From contig JAGWIC010000031.1 of the NCBI GenBank assembly GCA_028866435.1, forward strand, positions 1-35,167: DNA of 35,167 nucleotides. Reading direction: 5' to 3'. The stretch comes from Lysobacteraceae bacterium (lineage in GTDB: Bacteria; Pseudomonadota; Gammaproteobacteria; Xanthomonadales; Rhodanobacteraceae). This document shows positions 8,088 through 16,966 of this stretch, piece after piece. A program made the position numbers and the translations under genes. The notes below the pieces were generated by a model. The model was not told the origin of the DNA. It did not search any database and saw only the letters and a program-made list of their open reading frames with translations. Position 1 is the stretch's first letter. Each line of letters opens with the position of its first letter.

Positions 8088-9380
8088 ATGCAGGTTTCGG
8101 TTGAAAACATCGGCACGCTCGAGCGCAAGCTCACGGTGAAATTTCCGGCGGAGCGGTTCGAGAAGCAGGTGAGTGCGCGTATCGCTGAAATGGGTCGCAC
8201 GGTCCGCTTGAAGGGGTTTCGGCCAGGCAAGGTGCCTGCGGCGGTGATTACGCAGCGGTTTGGCGACCAGGTGCGCGGTGAAGTGCTCTCCGACCTGATC
8301 GGCAGCACGCTGCGCGAAGCGGTCGATCAGGAAAAGCTGCAGCCGATCGCCAATCCCGCGATCAACACCACGGGACGCCCCGAGAACGGCGAAATCGCCT
8401 ACACCGCCACCTTCGAGATCATGCCCGAGTTTCCGGCGGTCGACGTGGCCGCACTGGAAATCAATCGTCCGGTGGCGCAGGTGACCGATGCCGACATCGA
8501 AAAGATGCTGGAGACGCTGCGCCTGCAGCGGCGCACGTTCGACGAAGTCGAGCGGGCGTCGGCCGAGGCGGACTTCGTGATGTTCGAATATTCCGCGGTC
8601 GCGGGTGACTATCGGTTCCCGGCCGAGGGTCTCGAGCGGGCCGGCAGCGTGATCGGCTCCGGCACCCTGTTCAAGGCCCTGGATGAGGCGTTGACCGGGC
8701 GCAAGGCTGACGAGAGCTTCGATAGCGAGGTCGCTTTCCCGGAAGATTTCCGCAACGACCAGCTCGCTGGCAAGACGGCCCAGGTCAGTTTCAAGATCAT
8801 CAAGGTGCAGGAGCCGAAGCTGCCCGAAATCGACGGCGAGTTTGCCAAGCTTTTCGGCATCGACGACGGCGACCTGGATACGTTCCGTAAGGAAGTGCGC
8901 GCCAATCTCGAGCGCGAGCTGAAGGCGGCCCTGATGGGTAAGCTGAAGTCGGAAGTGGCCGAAAAGCTGGCCGAGGCCCATGTCGGTCTGGACGTGCCGA
9001 AAATGATGGTGCAGTCCGAGGCGCGCAACCTGGCCGCCGGCAGCGTGCCGCAAGGTCAGGAACCGCCGCCGCAGCTGATCGAGGCCGCCATGCCGATCGC
9101 GCGCAAACGCGTGATCGCCGGCCTGCTGATGGGTGAAATCGCCCGCAAGCAGGAGATCCAGATCGACCGCAAGCGGATTGCCGAGCAGCTCGCCGCGATC
9201 GCCTCGACCTACGAGGAGCCGGAAAAGGTCATTGAACTGTACAACAGCGACCCCCAACTGATGTCCGGGCTGCAGAATCGCGTGATGGAAGATCAGGTGG
9301 CCGAGTGGGTGGCGGAACATGCCAGGACCACCAACCTGGACCAGAGCTTCGACGACGTGATGCGCCCAGCCGGTGCCTGA
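8088..9380 (+). CDS. tig: Trigger factor, ribosome-associated chaperone and prolyl isomerase
   Basis: Trigger factor docks at the ribosomal exit tunnel and shields nascent chains. The 430 residues begin [20 protein letters not shown] and show the ribosome-binding signature GFRPGK at 43-48. An FKBP-type isomerase domain follows at about 155-245 and then the helical C-terminal arms. The frame is open upstream into tRNA-Leu, but ATG 8088 has AGGAG a few bases before it and matches the family N-terminus. It precedes clpP and clpX, the standard tig-clpP-clpX order. Confidence 0.97.
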   Translation: MQVSVENIGTLERKLTVKFPAERFEKQVSARIAEMGRTVRLKGFRPGKVPAAVITQRFGDQVRGEVLSDLIGSTLREAVDQEKLQPIANPAINTTGRPENGEIAYTATFEIMPEFPAVDVAALEINRPVAQVTDADIEKMLETLRLQRRTFDEVERASAEADFVMFEYSAVAGDYRFPAEGLERAGSVIGSGTLFKALDEALTGRKADESFDSEVAFPEDFRNDQLAGKTAQVSFKIIKVQEPKLPEIDGEFAKLFGIDDGDLDTFRKEVRANLERELKAALMGKLKSEVAEKLAEAHVGLDVPKMMVQSEARNLAAGSVPQGQEPPPQLIEAAMPIARKRVIAGLLMGEIARKQEIQIDRKRIAEQLAAIASTYEEPEKVIELYNSDPQLMSGLQNRVMEDQVAEWVAEHARTTNLDQSFDDVMRPAGA

Positions 9381-9402
9381 TCGATTCAGGCATCATGTCC
9401 AT

Positions 9403-9426
9403 CGGGCCTGAGCTGATTCAGGCCCG
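9403..9426 (+). terminator. Hairpin between tig and clpP
   Basis: CGGGCCTGA (9403-9411) pairs perfectly with TCAGGCCCG (9418-9426) around a 6-nt loop in the 80-bp tig-clpP gap. No T-run follows. It may be a processing or stability element, or a partial terminator setting the tig to clpP ratio. Confidence 0.45.
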
Positions 9427-9460
9427 ACGTAGTGTCAGGCACATCAACCGGAGAGCTGCA

Positions 9461-10090
9461 ATGGCCATGGATCAGATCCAGAACCTCAATTTGGTACCGA
9501 TGGTCGTCGAGCAGACGGCTCGTGGCGAGCGCTCCTACGACATCTACTCGCGTCTGCTGAAAGAGCGGGTGATCTTCCTCGTCGGCGAGGTGAACGACCA
9601 GGTCGCCAACCTGATCGTTGCGCAGATGCTGTTCCTGGAGTCGGAGAATCCGGACAAGGACATCAATTTCTATATCAACAGTCCGGGCGGGGCGGTAACC
9701 GCCGGCCTGGCGATCTACGACACCATGCAGTTCATCAAGCCGAGCGTCAGCACCATGTGCATCGGCCAGGCCTGCAGCATGGGTTCGTTCCTGTTGATGG
9801 CCGGTGCCAAGGGCAAGCGTTTCGCGTTGCCCAATTCGCGCATCATGATCCACCAGCCCTCGGGCGGTGCGCAGGGCCAGGCCACCGACATCGAGATCCA
9901 GGCGCGGGAAATCCTCTATATCCGCGAACGGCTCAACAAGCTTTATGTCGAACATACCGGCCAGCCGCTCGAAAAGATCGAGCTGGACATGGAGCGGGAT
10001 CGCTTCATGAACGCGGTGGACGCCAAGGCTTATGGCCTCATCGACGAAGTGCTCGACAAACGCGCCGTTGAAACGGTCAAATCGGCCTGA
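9461..10090 (+). CDS. clpP: ATP-dependent Clp protease proteolytic subunit ClpP
   Basis: ClpP forms the tetradecameric serine-protease chamber fed by ClpX or ClpA. The 209-residue protein has the catalytic triad S106 (QACSMGSF), H131 (MIHQPSGG) and D180 (MERDRF), with family spacing, and the substrate-groove motif INSPGG (72-77). ATG 9461 is preceded by GGAGAG; the frame remains open further upstream without family resemblance. The N-terminal stretch before LVPMVVEQ is about the length of the propeptide removed in ClpP. Confidence 0.97.
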   Translation: MAMDQIQNLNLVPMVVEQTARGERSYDIYSRLLKERVIFLVGEVNDQVANLIVAQMLFLESENPDKDINFYINSPGGAVTAGLAIYDTMQFIKPSVSTMCIGQACSMGSFLLMAGAKGKRFALPNSRIMIHQPSGGAQGQATDIEIQAREILYIRERLNKLYVEHTGQPLEKIELDMERDRFMNAVDAKAYGLIDEVLDKRAVETVKSA

Positions 10091-10120
10091 TTTGACCGTT
10101 CTCCCCGGAGTCGCGAGGCG

Positions 10121-10160
10121 GGCTCCACGTCTGCAGGCAGACGTGGAGCCTTGTGTTATT
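10121..10160 (+). terminator. Strong hairpin between clpP and clpX
   Basis: A perfect 13-bp stem (10121-10133 with 10138-10150) around the tetraloop CAGG is followed by TTGTGTTATT. It resembles an intrinsic terminator and starts 30 nt after the clpP stop, so part of clpP transcription probably ends here and clpX may depend on read-through or on its own promoter. Confidence 0.65.
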
Positions 10161-10197
10161 CTCGCGACGCATTCAGGTTTATAGCGGGATCCAGAGT

Positions 10198-11490
10198 ATG
10201 AGTGACGACCGGCAGGGGCGTTCCAGCGACAGCGGCAAGATTCTCTATTGCTCCTTCTGTGGCAAGAGCCAGCATGAAGTGCGCAAACTGATCGCGGGTC
10301 CGTCCGTGTTCATTTGCGACGAATGCGTGGAATTGTGCAACGACATCATTCGCGAGGAGCTGGAAGAGAAGGCGGCCTCCGGGCGCACCCACCTGCCCAA
10401 GCCGCGTGAAATCCGCGAGTCGCTGGACCAGTACGTGGTCGGCCAGACCCGCGCCAAGAAGGCGCTGGCGGTGGCCGTGTACAACCACTACAAGCGCATC
10501 GAGTCGCGGCAGAAGAGCGACGAGATCGAACTGGGCAAGTCGAATATCCTGCTGATCGGCCCGACCGGATCGGGCAAGACCCTGCTGGCCGAGACCCTGG
10601 CCCGCCTGCTCAACGTGCCGTTCACGATCGCCGACGCCACCACGCTCACGGAAGCGGGTTATGTCGGCGAGGACGTCGAGAACATCATCCAGAAGCTGCT
10701 GCAGAAGTGCGACTACGATGTCGAGAAAGCGCAGTCGGGCATCGTCTACATCGACGAAATAGACAAGATCTCGCGCAAGAGCGAAAACCCGTCGATCACC
10801 CGTGACGTATCGGGCGAAGGCGTGCAGCAGGCACTGCTGAAGCTGATCGAAGGCACGCTGGCCTCGGTGCCGCCGCAGGGCGGACGCAAGCATCCCCAGC
10901 AGGAATTCCTGCAGGTCGACACCAAGAACATCCTGTTCATCTGCGGTGGCGCGTTTGCCGGTCTGGAGAAGGTCATCCAGCAGCGTTCCGAGAACACCAG
11001 CATCGGTTTTTCGGCCGAGGTGCGCAGCAAGGAGCGTACCGAGAACCTGGGCAAGGTGTTGTCGGATGTGGAGCCGGCCGACCTGGTGCGTTTCGGCCTG
11101 ATTCCCGAGTTCGTCGGCCGGCTGCCGGTGGTGGCGACGCTGGACGAATTGGACGAGGCGGCGTTGGTGAAGATTCTCACTGAGCCCAAGAACGCCGTCA
11201 CCAAGCAGTTCAAGAAGTTGTTCGAGATGGAAGAGGTCGAGCTGGAGTTCAGGCCCGAAGCCCTGCAGGCCATCGCGAAGAAGGCGCTCAAGCGCAAGAC
11301 CGGGGCACGCGGCCTGCGCACCATCCTGGAACAGGTGCTGCTCGACACCATGTACGAGCTGCCCTCGCTGGAGCACGTGAGCAAGGTCGTGGTGGACGAT
11401 GCCGTGATCGATGGCCAGGCCGAGCCGTACCTGATCTACCGCGGCAACCTGCAGCAGCGCGTTGCCAGCGATGGTGGCGACGCCGCCTGA
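10198..11490 (+). CDS. clpX: ATP-dependent Clp protease ATP-binding subunit ClpX
   Basis: ClpX is the AAA+ unfoldase that delivers substrates such as ssrA-tagged proteins to ClpP. The 430 residues contain an N-terminal zinc-binding domain (C18, C21, C40, C43), Walker A GPTGSGKT (121-128), Walker [11 protein letters not shown], the pore motif GYVGED and an IGF loop (TSIGFSAEV) for docking to ClpP. The start [10 protein letters not shown] at ATG 10198 fits the family. In many relatives lon follows; here a long gene-free stretch and a convergent gene follow. Confidence 0.98.
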   Translation: MSDDRQGRSSDSGKILYCSFCGKSQHEVRKLIAGPSVFICDECVELCNDIIREELEEKAASGRTHLPKPREIRESLDQYVVGQTRAKKALAVAVYNHYKRIESRQKSDEIELGKSNILLIGPTGSGKTLLAETLARLLNVPFTIADATTLTEAGYVGEDVENIIQKLLQKCDYDVEKAQSGIVYIDEIDKISRKSENPSITRDVSGEGVQQALLKLIEGTLASVPPQGGRKHPQQEFLQVDTKNILFICGGAFAGLEKVIQQRSENTSIGFSAEVRSKERTENLGKVLSDVEPADLVRFGLIPEFVGRLPVVATLDELDEAALVKILTEPKNAVTKQFKKLFEMEEVELEFRPEALQAIAKKALKRKTGARGLRTILEQVLLDTMYELPSLEHVSKVVVDDAVIDGQAEPYLIYRGNLQQRVASDGGDAA

Positions 11491-11689
11491 GAGCGCTGTC
11501 GGCGCGGGAGCCGTGCAAGCGGCGTTACGGTTGTCGCCGGGCAGCCGGTCGCAACGCGGTGCAAGGCGGTCCTCCGGCCGCCGCTCGGCATGGTCCTGGG
11601 CCTGCCGATCTCGTGCCACCTCAATCCCAACCGTGCCGGCATGGGCTGTCGCCAGGCACGCATCGCGGTGCCGCCGGTGCTTTGCCGCG

Positions 11690-11864
11690 GGAGTTCTCCA
11701 CAGCAAATGTGCGCGCCTTCTGTACCAGCCTGTGGACAAGCCACGGCATGCCCTTTGCCGACAGGTACTTGCTACGCGTTGGCTAGTTTTTGCGCAGTGA
11801 CGGGCATCGCGCGCGGAGTTCTCCACAGCGGTTGTGGAGAGCGACCGGGGAAGGCTGTGGACAA
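11690..11864. repeat. Duplicated module of inverted DnaA-box-like sites downstream of clpX
   Basis: The 466-bp gap 11491-11956 contains no credible gene. Within it GGAGTTCTCCACAGC occurs at 11690-11704 and 11815-11829, and CTGTGGACAA at 11730-11739 and 11855-11864; both pairs are exactly 125 bp apart. Each module is an inverted pair, TTCTCCACAG against CTGTGGACAA. Relative to the DnaA box TTATCCACA, the 9-mers TTCTCCACA (11694, 11819) and, on the minus strand, TTGTCCACA (11731-11739, 11856-11864) each differ at one base. A fifth weaker site on the minus strand lies at 11833-11841. Sites at 11820-11827 and 11833-11840 also form a perfect 8-bp inverted repeat. The gap lies between 3' ends of convergent genes, so a promoter role is unlikely. 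Confidence 0.6.
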
Positions 11865-11956
11865 CCGGGCTATCTGTCTGATCGTGAAGGCGCTGGTGAC
11901 GGCGTGCGCAGATATTGCGCAGGTCGGTTCGGCACCGCGGCCGGCACCCTCGGTAT

Positions 11957-12520
11957 TCAGATCGGCAACGGGAAAAGCCACAGCGAGGTGGCGCCCAGGC
12001 TGCCGCCGATCGCCATCGCCGCGAGTACGTCACTGGGGTAGTGCAGGCCCAGGATGACGCGGGATGCCGCGACCAGCGAAGAGAACCCGAGCAGCAGCGG
12101 CGCCAGCGACGGATACCACGCTATCGCGACCATGCTGAAGCTCACCGCCTGCAGGGTATGCCCCGACGGGAAGCTGAATTCGTCCAGCGGCGGCACATGG
12201 GCGATCACGCCGGGGCAGGCCCGATAAGGACGGGGGCGACGGGTCCACCGCTTGAGCAGGCGGTAGAGCAGCAATGCAACGAGGCCGGTGACAGCCATGT
12301 GGGCGGCGGCGATCCACCCACGATCGCCGCCCACCACGGCCAGCACGGCCATCAGCGCATACCAGAAGATGCCGTCGCCCAGCCGGCTGACGACACCGAA
12401 GAACAGGCCCACGAGCCGTCGCGCACCCCAGCGGTTGGCGGCCACGCATACACGGCGATCCAGCGCGAAGCGGGGTCCGATGGGAAGCTCAGGCGTGGGC
12501 AGGGGTGGCAAGGTGTTCAT
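11957..12520 (-). CDS. PAP2-superfamily membrane phosphatase
   Basis: The 187-residue membrane protein carries all three PAP2 signature motifs: KRWTRRPRP (about 89-97), PSGH (118-121) and SRVILGLHYPSD (about 153-164), with both catalytic histidines present. Hydrophobic helices flank them. Such enzymes dephosphorylate phosphatidate, undecaprenyl pyrophosphate or lipid A-type substrates; which one cannot be told from sequence. The start lies inside the 3' end of the upstream glycosyltransferase gene (32-nt overlap), so the two are co-transcribed and may act on a shared lipid-linked product. Confidence 0.9.
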   Translation of the reverse strand: MNTLPPLPTPELPIGPRFALDRRVCVAANRWGARRLVGLFFGVVSRLGDGIFWYALMAVLAVVGGDRGWIAAAHMAVTGLVALLLYRLLKRWTRRPRPYRACPGVIAHVPPLDEFSFPSGHTLQAVSFSMVAIAWYPSLAPLLLGFSSLVAASRVILGLHYPSDVLAAMAIGGSLGATSLWLFPLPI

Positions 12521-13649
12521 GCGGATGTTCCTCGGCCATGTCGCGAAGAAGGGTCTCGAAATCGCGGATTACCGAATCCGGTGACAGTCCGGCCATGCTG
12601 GCGTGGGCGGCACGGCCCATGTGCCGGATCAGCCCCGGGTTGCTGGCCAGCCTGGCGGCGGCGTCGACGAAGGCTTCGGCGTCGCCGCAGGCGATGGGGT
12701 AGCCGTTGATGCCATCGACCAGGTGTTCGCGTGCGGCGCCTTCGGCATAGGCCACCACTGGCAGTCCCGCGGCGAGTGCCTCGAGGATCACGTTGCCGAA
12801 GGTCTCGCTGAGGCTGGGAAACACGAACAGGTCGGCGCTGGCGAAATGCCGTGCCAGTGCTTCGCCGCGCTGCACGCCGGCGAAGATGAAATCCGGGTGC
12901 GCCTGCTGCAGGTCGGCGCGGGCAGGGCCGTCGCCGACCCAGACGTAGCGCGCATGCGGGTTCTGCCGGCGGATCGCGGCAAACGCCCGCACCGCCAGAT
13001 CGAGGTTCTTTTCCGGAGCAATGCGTCCCACGTACAGCACCACCGGCGTCATCGCATCGGCGCCCCAGCGGCCGCGCAGGTCGTCGTCGCGCCTGTGCGG
13101 GTGGAACAGCTGCGTATCCACCGCGCGGCGGAGCAGCCGTGCATTGACGATGCCCATGCGGCGCAGCTCCTGGGAAAGCGCGTCGGTGGGCACCAGGGTG
13201 GCGGCGGCACGCTGGTGGAAGCGGCGAAGATAGTGGCGCACCAGCGGGGTGAGAAGGCCGACGCCGTAGTGATCGGCATAATGGTCGAAGCGGGTGTGGA
13301 AACCGCTGCTGACGGGAATGCCCATGCGCCTGGCGGTGCGGATGGCCGACCAGCCCAATGGACCCTCGGTGGCAATATAGACGGCATCCGGCCGCTGGTC
13401 GCGCCAATGCCTGCCCAGCTTGCGACCGGCCGGCAGGCCGAAGCGCAGGCCGGGATAACGGGGTAGCGAGCCGCCGTGCATGTTCAGCACGTCGATGCCT
13501 GGCTCGTCGTCGTGGGGCAGCGCTTGTCGCGGCCGAATCAGGTCCACGCTGTGGCCGCGCCTGGCCAGGCCCGCGGCAAGGCTGTGCACGGTAAGCGCGA
13601 CGCCGTTGACTTCCGGGGGATAGGTTTCACTGACGATGCCGATGCGCAT
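12489..13649 (-). CDS. GT4-type glycosyltransferase, MgtA/diacylglycerol-glycosyltransferase-like
   Basis: The 386-residue protein has a GT-B fold with two Rossmann halves. The N-terminus MRIGIVSETYPPEVNGVA and the loop GFHTRFDHYADHYG resemble GDP-mannose-dependent alpha-mannosyltransferases and processive glycolipid synthases of family GT4. The C-terminal half shows VLYVGRIAPEKNLDLAV and the E-x7-E motif SETFGNVILEALAAG. The frame is open further upstream, but ATG 13649 gives the family N-terminus. Paired with a PAP2 phosphatase, it probably glycosylates a membrane lipid; donor and acceptor are unknown. Confidence 0.88.
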   Translation of the reverse strand: MRIGIVSETYPPEVNGVALTVHSLAAGLARRGHSVDLIRPRQALPHDDEPGIDVLNMHGGSLPRYPGLRFGLPAGRKLGRHWRDQRPDAVYIATEGPLGWSAIRTARRMGIPVSSGFHTRFDHYADHYGVGLLTPLVRHYLRRFHQRAAATLVPTDALSQELRRMGIVNARLLRRAVDTQLFHPHRRDDDLRGRWGADAMTPVVLYVGRIAPEKNLDLAVRAFAAIRRQNPHARYVWVGDGPARADLQQAHPDFIFAGVQRGEALARHFASADLFVFPSLSETFGNVILEALAAGLPVVAYAEGAAREHLVDGINGYPIACGDAEAFVDAAARLASNPGLIRHMGRAAHASMAGLSPDSVIRDFETLLRDMAEEHPHEHLATPAHA

Positions 13650-13776
13650 GACGACGGTATCCGTGCTGGCTGGCGGCAGTGTGGGTGGCCGGCGTTGCGC
13701 GCGGATGGCGGCCGCATGACATCGCGATGACCTGGCTTTCGTGGCCGCTGCCCGCGGGAGCGGGGAAGCGGCGGCG

Positions 13777-14598
13777 TCAGTGGCCCAGGAACATGGATAT
13801 CCCCAGGCCGGCCCACCAGGCCGGCAGCGTGCCGGACAGGCGGCGGCGGAAGCCCGCGTCCAGTTGCAGTCGAGGCGTGGCTTGCCAGGCCAGGCCGCCG
13901 CCACCCAGCGTGCCGCTGACCGATCCCGCTTCGCGTTGCCATGCCGCTTCGACGTAAAGCGAAAGCGACTCGCCCAGTGCCTGGCTGTGGTTGATCACGG
14001 CGGTGTAGCTGTCGCGGCCGCCAGCGCGGACATCTTCCAGGTAGGTGCCGATGCTGCTGCGCGCGTCCAGTTGCTGGCTGGCGGACAGGCCCATCAGGTA
14101 CTGCCGCCGGCTGTTGCGGAAGGCGCGGCTGCCGTCGGTGAACTCGACGCTGCCCAGCAAGCCCCAGCTGAACGAGGGGCGAGGCGAGGGCAGCACGAAT
14201 TTCAGGGCCAGGTTGCTGTCGCCGCGCCCTACGCTGTCGGCGTGGATGCCGGCACCGCTTTGCCGCAGGTGGTTGTACAGCGAATCGCCAAGCTGCAGTT
14301 CCAGTGCGCCACCCAGGCCCAGTCGCAGCAGGCTGTCGGCGCTGTACTGGGTGCTGCCGACGCCGGCGCTCCGGTCCTGGCTCCAGCTTGGCAGCCCCTG
14401 CTCGATGGTCATCTCGCCAGCGTCCAGCACGGCGGGGGTGAAGCCCAGCCCCGGGCGGTCGTAGCCGGGGTTGTCGGCCCGCGCTGCCGGCGCGATCGCC
14501 AGGCCCAGCAGCAGCATGGCGGACAAGCCCGTTCGTCCCGGACGGGCGGGTCGCGCCGTCCGGTTCGGGTGGTTGCCGCGGTATCGGCTAAAATCCAT
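13777..14598 (-). CDS. Secreted beta-rich outer-membrane-type protein (MetA/phenol-degradation transporter-like)
   Basis: The 273-residue protein starts with a basic N-terminus and a hydrophobic signal ending in APAARA, consistent with Sec export. The rest alternates hydrophobic and polar residues with repeated glycine and aromatic positions and includes GRGDSNLALKFVLP, as in PF13557-type putative transporters annotated in phenol degradation clusters. The C-terminus WWAGLGISMFLGH looks like a final beta-strand. ATG 14598 is preceded by GGAG. Its start is only 31 bp from the divergent gltX start. Substrate unknown. Confidence 0.65.
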   Translation of the reverse strand: MDFSRYRGNHPNRTARPARPGRTGLSAMLLLGLAIAPAARADNPGYDRPGLGFTPAVLDAGEMTIEQGLPSWSQDRSAGVGSTQYSADSLLRLGLGGALELQLGDSLYNHLRQSGAGIHADSVGRGDSNLALKFVLPSPRPSFSWGLLGSVEFTDGSRAFRNSRRQYLMGLSASQQLDARSSIGTYLEDVRAGGRDSYTAVINHSQALGESLSLYVEAAWQREAGSVSGTLGGGGLAWQATPRLQLDAGFRRRLSGTLPAWWAGLGISMFLGH

Positions 14599-14629
14599 CG
14601 CTTCGCTCCATTTCTCTTGAAAAAATCCC

Positions 14630-16042
14630 ATGACCGTACGTACCCGCTTTGCCCCCAGTCCCACCGGTTTCCTGCATATCGGCGGCGCCCGCACGGCGCT
14701 GTATTGCTGGCTGGAATCGCGCCGTCGTGGCGGTGAATTCGTGCTGCGCATCGAGGACACCGACCGCGAGCGCTCGACGGACGCGGCGGTGCAGGCGATT
14801 CTCGACGCGATGCAGTGGCTGGGCCTCAACCACGATGAAGGCCCGTTCTACCAGACCCAGCGGCTGGACCGATACCGCCAGGTCGCCGATGAGCTGGTCG
14901 CCGCCGGCAAGGCCTACTACGCCTACGAGAGCAAGGACGAGATCGATGCGATGCGCGAGGCTGCCATGGCCAGGGGCGAAAAGCCACGCTACAACGGCTA
15001 CTACCGCGATCGCCATGAACCCTTGCGCGACGATCCCAACCGGGTGATCCGCTTCCGCAACCCGAATGAGGGCTCGGTGGTGTTCGAGGACAAGGTGAAG
15101 GGCCGGATCGAGTGGAGCAACAGCGAGCTGGATGACCTGGTGATCTTCCGTTCCGACGGCTGGCCGACCTACAACTTCGCCGTCGTGGTCGACGACATCG
15201 ACATGGGCATCACCGAGGTGATTCGTGGCGACGACCACGTCAACAACACGCCGCGCCAGATCAACATCTACCAGGCGCTGGGCGCCAGGGTGCCGGAGTT
15301 TGCCCATCTGCCGATGATCCTGGACAAGGAGGGCAAGAAACTCTCTAAGCGCACCAGCGCGGTGAGCGTGATGGAGTATCGCGAGGACGGCCTGCTGCCG
15401 CACGCGCTGCTGAATTACCTGGTTCGGCTGGGCTGGTCCCACGGCGACCAGGAGATTTTCTCGCGCGAGCAGATGATTGCGCTGTTCGACATTGCCGACG
15501 TGAACAAGGCCGCGTCGCGCTTCGATACCGAGAAGCTGGCCTGGCTCAACCAGCACTACCTCAAGACGGACGAGCCGCAGTCGCTGGTTGCGGAGTTCGA
15601 ATGGCATCTGCATCGTGCCGGTATCGACGTGGCCGCCGGGCCTGCGCCGATCGACGTGATCGTCGCCCTGCGCGATCGCGTGCATACGCTGAAGGAAATG
15701 GCCGAGCGGGCGAAGATCTGGTACGGGCCCATTCTGGAATGGGACGAAAAGGCCGTCGCCAAGCATCTGAAAAACGATAGCGCGGCCGCCGTGCTGGGCG
15801 AGACGAAGTCGCTGCTTGCCGATTGCGCGTGGAACCCCGAGGCGATCCATCAGGTGGTCGAGCAGGTGGCGGCAAAGCTGGCCCTGGGCATGGGCAAGAT
15901 CGCCCAGCCGCTGCGCGTGGCGATGACGGGTACCCAGGTGTCGCCTTCGATCGACCACACCATCTACCTGGCCGGTCGCGACGAGGCGCTCAGGCGGATC
16001 GATGCGGCAATCGCCCTGATCCAGGGCCGGTTGTCCCCATGA
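14630..16042 (+). CDS. gltX: Glutamyl-tRNA synthetase
   Basis: GltX charges tRNA-Glu with glutamate. The 470-residue class I synthetase has the HIGH-type motif [16 protein letters not shown] near the N-terminus and the KMSKS-type motif KLSKR at 237-241. The length is typical for discriminating bacterial GltX. A possible -10 (TAAAAT, 14589-14594) lies inside the 5' end of the divergent neighbour. A small membrane protein gene follows after 21 nt. Confidence 0.97.
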   Translation: MTVRTRFAPSPTGFLHIGGARTALYCWLESRRRGGEFVLRIEDTDRERSTDAAVQAILDAMQWLGLNHDEGPFYQTQRLDRYRQVADELVAAGKAYYAYESKDEIDAMREAAMARGEKPRYNGYYRDRHEPLRDDPNRVIRFRNPNEGSVVFEDKVKGRIEWSNSELDDLVIFRSDGWPTYNFAVVVDDIDMGITEVIRGDDHVNNTPRQINIYQALGARVPEFAHLPMILDKEGKKLSKRTSAVSVMEYREDGLLPHALLNYLVRLGWSHGDQEIFSREQMIALFDIADVNKAASRFDTEKLAWLNQHYLKTDEPQSLVAEFEWHLHRAGIDVAAGPAPIDVIVALRDRVHTLKEMAERAKIWYGPILEWDEKAVAKHLKNDSAAAVLGETKSLLADCAWNPEAIHQVVEQVAAKLALGMGKIAQPLRVAMTGTQVSPSIDHTIYLAGRDEALRRIDAAIALIQGRLSP

Positions 16043-16063
16043 CCGGATCGCAGCCGCTGCCGC

Positions 16064-16384
16064 ATGAATGAGTTGCTGGCCAGGGCCACCCACGGCGTCG
16101 ACATGGATTCGCCCGGCGCGTTCTGGCACGTATTCTTCAACCTCTTGAACATGGTGCCGTGGGCGGCCATGTTCTGGTGGAACCTGGCGTTTGTCGTCGT
16201 CGGCCTGCTGCTGGGCCGGTGGCGCGGGCGGACGCTCGAAGGTGCATTATGGGCGTGGGTACTGGGGCCGATCGGCTGGGTCGTGGTGTTGCTGAGGCCT
16301 CGCCACCAGCCACGCGCGGAGCCGCCGCCATTGCACCGGGCGCGCGGGATGTCTCAACGGGAGCAGGGTGAACGCGGTGAGTGA
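16064..16384 (+). CDS. Small membrane protein of unknown function
   Basis: The 106-residue protein has two hydrophobic helices at about 23-52 (FWHVFFNLLNMVPWAAMFWWNLAFVVVGLLLG) and 60-77 (GALWAWVLGPIGWVVVLL). A short proline- and arginine-rich tail follows. I do not recognise a named family. It sits between gltX and a Fur-family repressor and overlaps the latter by 17 nt, which supports its being a real translated gene in the same transcript. Confidence 0.7.
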   Translation: MNELLARATHGVDMDSPGAFWHVFFNLLNMVPWAAMFWWNLAFVVVGLLLGRWRGRTLEGALWAWVLGPIGWVVVLLRPRHQPRAEPPPLHRARGMSQREQGERGE

Positions 16385-16862
16385 CCAAGGTAGCGACAAC
16401 CGGCACGCGCATCACCCGCATCGGCATGATGCGAAGGGGTTCGTGCGCGAGGTCGAGCGCGCCAGCAGGGAGCGCGGGCTGCGGCTGACCCCGTTGCGCA
16501 AGGAGGTGCTGGAGTTGCTGGCGATCGAACACAAGCCGGTCAAGGCCTACGACCTGCTCGACCGGCTGCGCGAAAAGCATGGCAACGCGGCGCCTCCGAC
16601 GATCTATCGCGCACTCGATTTCCTGCTCGAAAACGGCTTTATCCACAAGCTGGAGTCGATCAACGCCTTCGTGTCCTGCCACCATCCGGCCGAAGCGCAT
16701 CAGGTGCCCTTTCTGATTTGCGATGTCTGCTCCAGTGCGCAGGAAGTCTGCGACGAGCGGGTGGCCGAGCTGATCAAGGCCCAGGCCCGGTCGCTGGGTT
16801 TCCGCCCGCAGGCGCAGACCATCGAGGTGCACGGTGTCTGCAAGCGATGCCATCCGCCCTGA
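16368..16862 (+). CDS. zur: Fur-family repressor, probably the zinc sensor Zur
   Basis: The 164-residue protein has a winged-helix DNA-binding half (LRLTPLRKEVLELL to PTIYRALDFLLENGFIHKL) and a metal-binding half. The latter has C104-H105-H106, C118-x2-C121 and C158-x2-C161, the structural zinc set of Fur-like proteins. An N-terminal His-rich segment (13-20) is also present. The start is GTG 16368, with GTG 16377 in frame as an alternative. Zur rather than Fur is inferred from context: a Zur-type palindrome, a MerC-domain gene and a zinc CDF exporter lie directly downstream. Confidence 0.85.
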   Translation: MNAVSDQGSDNRHAHHPHRHDAKGFVREVERASRERGLRLTPLRKEVLELLAIEHKPVKAYDLLDRLREKHGNAAPPTIYRALDFLLENGFIHKLESINAFVSCHHPAEAHQVPFLICDVCSSAQEVCDERVAELIKAQARSLGFRPQAQTIEVHGVCKRCHPP

Positions 16863-16894
16863 TCCGTCTGACGGCAGGGTATGGCGCGAACCGG

Positions 16895-16909
16895 TGTTAC
16901 TAAGTAACA
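16895..16909. promoter_or_regulatory. Zur-box-like 7-1-7 palindrome upstream of the MerC-domain gene
   Basis: TGTTACTAAGTAACA is a perfect 7-1-7 palindrome. It closely follows the gammaproteobacterial Zur consensus TGTTATANTATAACA, with C/G replacing an A/T at one symmetric position. It lies 32 bp after the stop of the Zur-type gene and 57 bp before the MerC-domain start, where it could control that gene in response to zinc. Confidence 0.7.
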
Positions 16910-16966
16910 TTGCGGGCCGGTGTCCGAATCGCCACCTCTGGCGGTGCCGGGTCAGGTCTGGACTGG

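Noticed and set aside
10156-12033. 625-codon minus-strand frame opposite clpX
   Set aside because: Shadow of clpX; low-complexity composition and no family motif.
11462-12057. Several short plus-strand frames in the gap after clpX
   Set aside because: They overlap each other in different frames, lack ribosome-binding sites and show no family resemblance; the gap is better explained by the repeated box modules.
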